DNA of 54,510 nt from Rhizobium sp. Q54. GTDB lineage: Bacteria; Pseudomonadota; Alphaproteobacteria; UBA7879; VGCX01. The translations under genes and the position numbers were made by a program. This document shows positions 52,861-54,510 of the stretch, one piece after another (positions within the stretch are counted from its first letter, which is position 1; each line of letters begins with the position of its first letter). The stretch is taken from positions 1 through 54,510 of the forward strand of contig CAMBTM010000008.1 of NCBI GenBank assembly GCA_945870825.1, given 5' to 3'. The notes below the pieces were generated by a model. The model had not been told where the DNA came from and did no database searches. It saw nothing but the letters and a program-made list of their open reading frames with translations.

Positions 52861-53673
52861 ATGACCACCCTTACCAAGGGAAAATTGATTCTAGAAGGGG
52901 CACGAAAGAAGCTCTACCAGTCTAATGAGCCGGGTGTTTTTGTGATGCAATTTAAGGACGAAGAAAAGTCCTTGATTGAATTGTCCGAACAACGCCATGT
53001 AGATGGGAGCGGTACCGTCAACAATGCCATTTCCGCTTTTATTATGGGGAAAATGGGGGAATTGAATATCCCCACCCATTTTATCCGGCAAATCAACATG
53101 CGGGAGCAGGCTGTGTACGGGATGGATATGTTCCCCTTTACCATCACGATTCGAAATTATGCTACAGGCCGTACCATGCAGCATCTAGGCGTTGTGGAAC
53201 AATCTAAATTGCCCTATCCCTTGATTGAATACCATATGAAAGCGCTGGGGAATGGTTCTGACCAAGAGTTACGGGAAGAACTCATTACGCCCTTGCATCT
53301 GACCTCTTTGGGATGGCTTCATGAATTTGAGGTCGGTGAAATTGAACGTATTGCGCTTCGCGTGAATGACTTTTTAACGGGTCTTTTTGCAGGGGGTCGC
53401 TTAATTTTGGTCAGTTATACCTTGAAGTTGGGACGCTACATTGTCCAAGATGAAGATGATTTTCGTGTCATGATCGGCGATGAGATTACGCCGCGCACCT
53501 GTGAACTGTGGGATGGAGGCGAGGAAATCCGCCAAAAGCATCGGTATTTAAGTGAGATCGAGGTGGCCAATCGTTTGGGCCTTTTGCCCAAACAAACATC
53601 TGATAAAGCCTTTGATAACAACAGCCCTGGGGCTTTGAAAGAGCCCCTTAACATTACCCGGGAAAGGGCCTAA
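52861..53673 (+). CDS. purC: Phosphoribosylaminoimidazole-succinocarboxamide synthase
   Basis: PurC catalyses an ATP-dependent step of purine synthesis, joining CAIR and aspartate to give SAICAR. The 270-residue product (from ATG 52861) starts MTTLTKGKLILEGARKKLYQ. It has the SAICAR synthetase core VDGSGTVNNAISAFIM, the motif IRNYATGRTMQHLG, and ILVSYTLKLGRY with DEITPRTCELWD later. GGGAGG ends at 52854, so the first ATG (52855) is too close and the one at 52861 is chosen. The rest of the purine pathway (purS, purQ, purL often follow) is not adjacent. Confidence 0.94.
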   Translation: MTTLTKGKLILEGARKKLYQSNEPGVFVMQFKDEEKSLIELSEQRHVDGSGTVNNAISAFIMGKMGELNIPTHFIRQINMREQAVYGMDMFPFTITIRNYATGRTMQHLGVVEQSKLPYPLIEYHMKALGNGSDQELREELITPLHLTSLGWLHEFEVGEIERIALRVNDFLTGLFAGGRLILVSYTLKLGRYIVQDEDDFRVMIGDEITPRTCELWDGGEEIRQKHRYLSEIEVANRLGLLPKQTSDKAFDNNSPGALKEPLNITRERA

Positions 53674-53678
53674 CTCCC

Positions 53679-53906
53679 ATGGGTATGAAAGCAACTGACA
53701 TTCACCAATTGATTCAACAGGCCTTTCCTGATGCTGTCATTAAGATTCAAGATCTTAAGGGGGATGAAAACCATTACGCCGTTGATATTAAGTCCAAGGC
53801 TTTTTTGGGAAAAACCCGTGTTCAACAACATCAAATGGTTTACGGGGCCCTGCAAGGACATATGGGGACAACACTCCACGCCATGGCCCTGACAACAGGG
53901 GTCTGA
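53679..53906 (+). CDS. BolA-family protein
   Basis: The 75-residue protein matches the BolA/IbaG fold: an N-terminal helix (IHQLIQQAFPDAVIKI), the strand DENHYAVDIKSKAF, and the C-terminal FLGKTRVQQHQMVYGALQGHMG with LHAMAL. BolA proteins partner monothiol glutaredoxins in iron-sulfur and iron signalling. In many alphaproteobacteria bolA lies near grxD downstream of the pur genes, and here it follows purC by five bases. I considered PurS but the QHQMVY and GD-x-x-HY motifs decide for BolA. The second ATG (53685) is an alternative start. Confidence 0.9.
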   Translation: MGMKATDIHQLIQQAFPDAVIKIQDLKGDENHYAVDIKSKAFLGKTRVQQHQMVYGALQGHMGTTLHAMALTTGV

Positions 53907-53921
53907 GAGCTGACGCAACCC

Positions 53922-54040
53922 CCCCCCAACGCTGTCATCCAGAGTCTTGCGGCAATTCCCCCAATGCTGTCCTCACACGCCCTGCTGCAATTCCCCCAAC
54001 GCTGTCCTCACACGCCCTGCCGCAATTCCCCCAACGCTGT
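53922..54040. repeat. 35-base tandem array (three copies or more)
   Basis: Units alternate between TCCAGAGTCTTGCGGCAATTCC- and CACACGCCCTGCCGCAATTCC-type halves, each ending CCCAACGCTGTC. They lead directly into family B copy B4. Confidence 0.85.
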
Positions 54041-54200
54041 CATCCAGAGCCCTGCCGCAGGCAGGGCGTGGGACCCAGGAGGTTAGCCGAATGGCTAAAA
54101 TACCCCCTTTCAACTGTCTCAATGGTGGGGGAGTCAAATCGTGAGTAGCCCTAACGGGCTATTTTCTGGATCCCACGCCCACCTCCGGTGGGCTCTGGAG
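54041..54200 (-). repeat. Family B composite palindromic element (copy B4, inverted)
   Basis: Arm CCCTGCCGCAGGCAGGGCGT, TAGCCGAATGGCTA, TAGCCCTAACGGGCTA and arm CCCACCTCCGGTGGGCTCTG in the same order as B3. Confidence 0.88.
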
Positions 54201-54212
54201 GACGGCGTCGTG

Positions 54213-54370
54213 AGGGTTCCCCCCAATGCTGTCATCCAGAGTCTTGCGGCAATTCCCCCAACGCTGTCCTCACACGCCCTGCCGCAATTCCCCCAACGCT
54301 GTCATCCAGAGTCTTGCGGCAATTCCCCCAATGCTGTCCTCACACGCCCTGCCGCAATTCCCCGCCGCTG
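54213..54370. repeat. 35-base tandem array (about four copies)
   Basis: Same alternating units as at 53922-54040; the array again runs into a family B element. Confidence 0.85.
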
Positions 54371-54510
54371 TCATCCAGAGCCCTGCCGCAGGCAGGGCGT
54401 GGGACCCAGGAGGTTAGCCGAATGGCTAAAATATCCCCTTTCAACTGTCTAAAATGGTGAGGGAATCAAATCGTGAGTAGCCCTAACGGGCTATTTTTCT
54501 GGATCCCACG
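54371..54510 (-). repeat. Family B composite palindromic element (copy B5, cut by window end)
   Basis: Begins like B4 and reaches the CTGGATCCCACG of the far arm at the last base of the window. Confidence 0.85.

Noticed and set aside
53679-53906. PurS, expected after purC
   Set aside because: The size fits, but the HY, GKTRVQQHQMVY and LHAMAL motifs are those of BolA.

Overview
The window looks like a chromosomal segment of an alphaproteobacterium, most likely a host-associated one of the Holosporales/Rickettsiales kind. This is an inference from alphaproteobacterial gene groupings (def-fmt-truA, clpX-lon, ffs-dnaX-ybaB, sucC-sucD, an Nfu-type NifU protein, DUF2125, BolA), a tRNA-Ile/tRNA-Ala pair with no rRNA beside it, eroded synteny (no clpP by clpX, no recR after ybaB, no purS/Q/L after purC), many exported proteins of unknown function, and heavy loads of palindromic repeats and decaying insertion sequences. 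No rRNA or species marker is present, so the exact lineage is open.

Layout. 1-3300: an AbiE-type toxin-antitoxin pair on the minus strand, a gene-poor stretch and tRNA-Thr. 3342-6995: minus-strand translation operon def-fmt-truA plus a Bcr/CflA-type exporter. 7188-7382: tRNA-Ile and tRNA-Ala. 7620-9143: a small exported protein and an outer-membrane beta-barrel. 9819-20936: two tandem, very large, paralogous exported proteins (1300 and 2392 aa) of no family I recognise; this is the most unusual part of the window. 20946-22390: an IS5-type insertion that has beheaded a second beta-barrel gene. 22480-27134: SIMPL protein, ClpX and Lon. 27294-29737: repeat element, remnants of two toxin-antitoxin modules and three small proteins. 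29754-33521: EamA transporter, an IS110-family element inside repeat arrays, and a small unknown protein. 33610-38485: an IS5 remnant and two paralogous beta-barrel genes that, with about 250 bp of shared leader sequence, frame an exported coiled-coil protein; then a membrane-anchored acetyltransferase. 38651-43181: exported protein, tRNA-Leu, esterase, malate dehydrogenase, SRP RNA, dnaX, ybaB. 43884-48624: small ORF, a complete alternative oxidase, a SleB hydrolase with an in-frame stop just after its signal peptide, NifU-like protein, TrxA, TrxB and a DUF2125 protein. 48804-50647: a small exported protein and a methyltransferase carrying a signal peptide. 50790-53906: sucC, sucD, purC and bolA. 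The window ends inside a repeat array.

How it fits together. The housekeeping genes cover translation (formyl-Met cycle, pseudouridylation), proteolysis (ClpX, Lon), thiol redox and Fe-S assembly (TrxA, TrxB, NifU-like), replication (DnaX) and the TCA cycle (Mdh, SucCD), with a terminal quinol oxidase as an electron outlet. Between them lie accessory islands of exported or surface proteins (giant paralogues, beta-barrels, a putatively exported methyltransferase, small secreted proteins), toxin-antitoxin remnants, and at least four families of structured repeats. The repeats lie in intergenic gaps and in several cases sit at the edge of a truncated gene.
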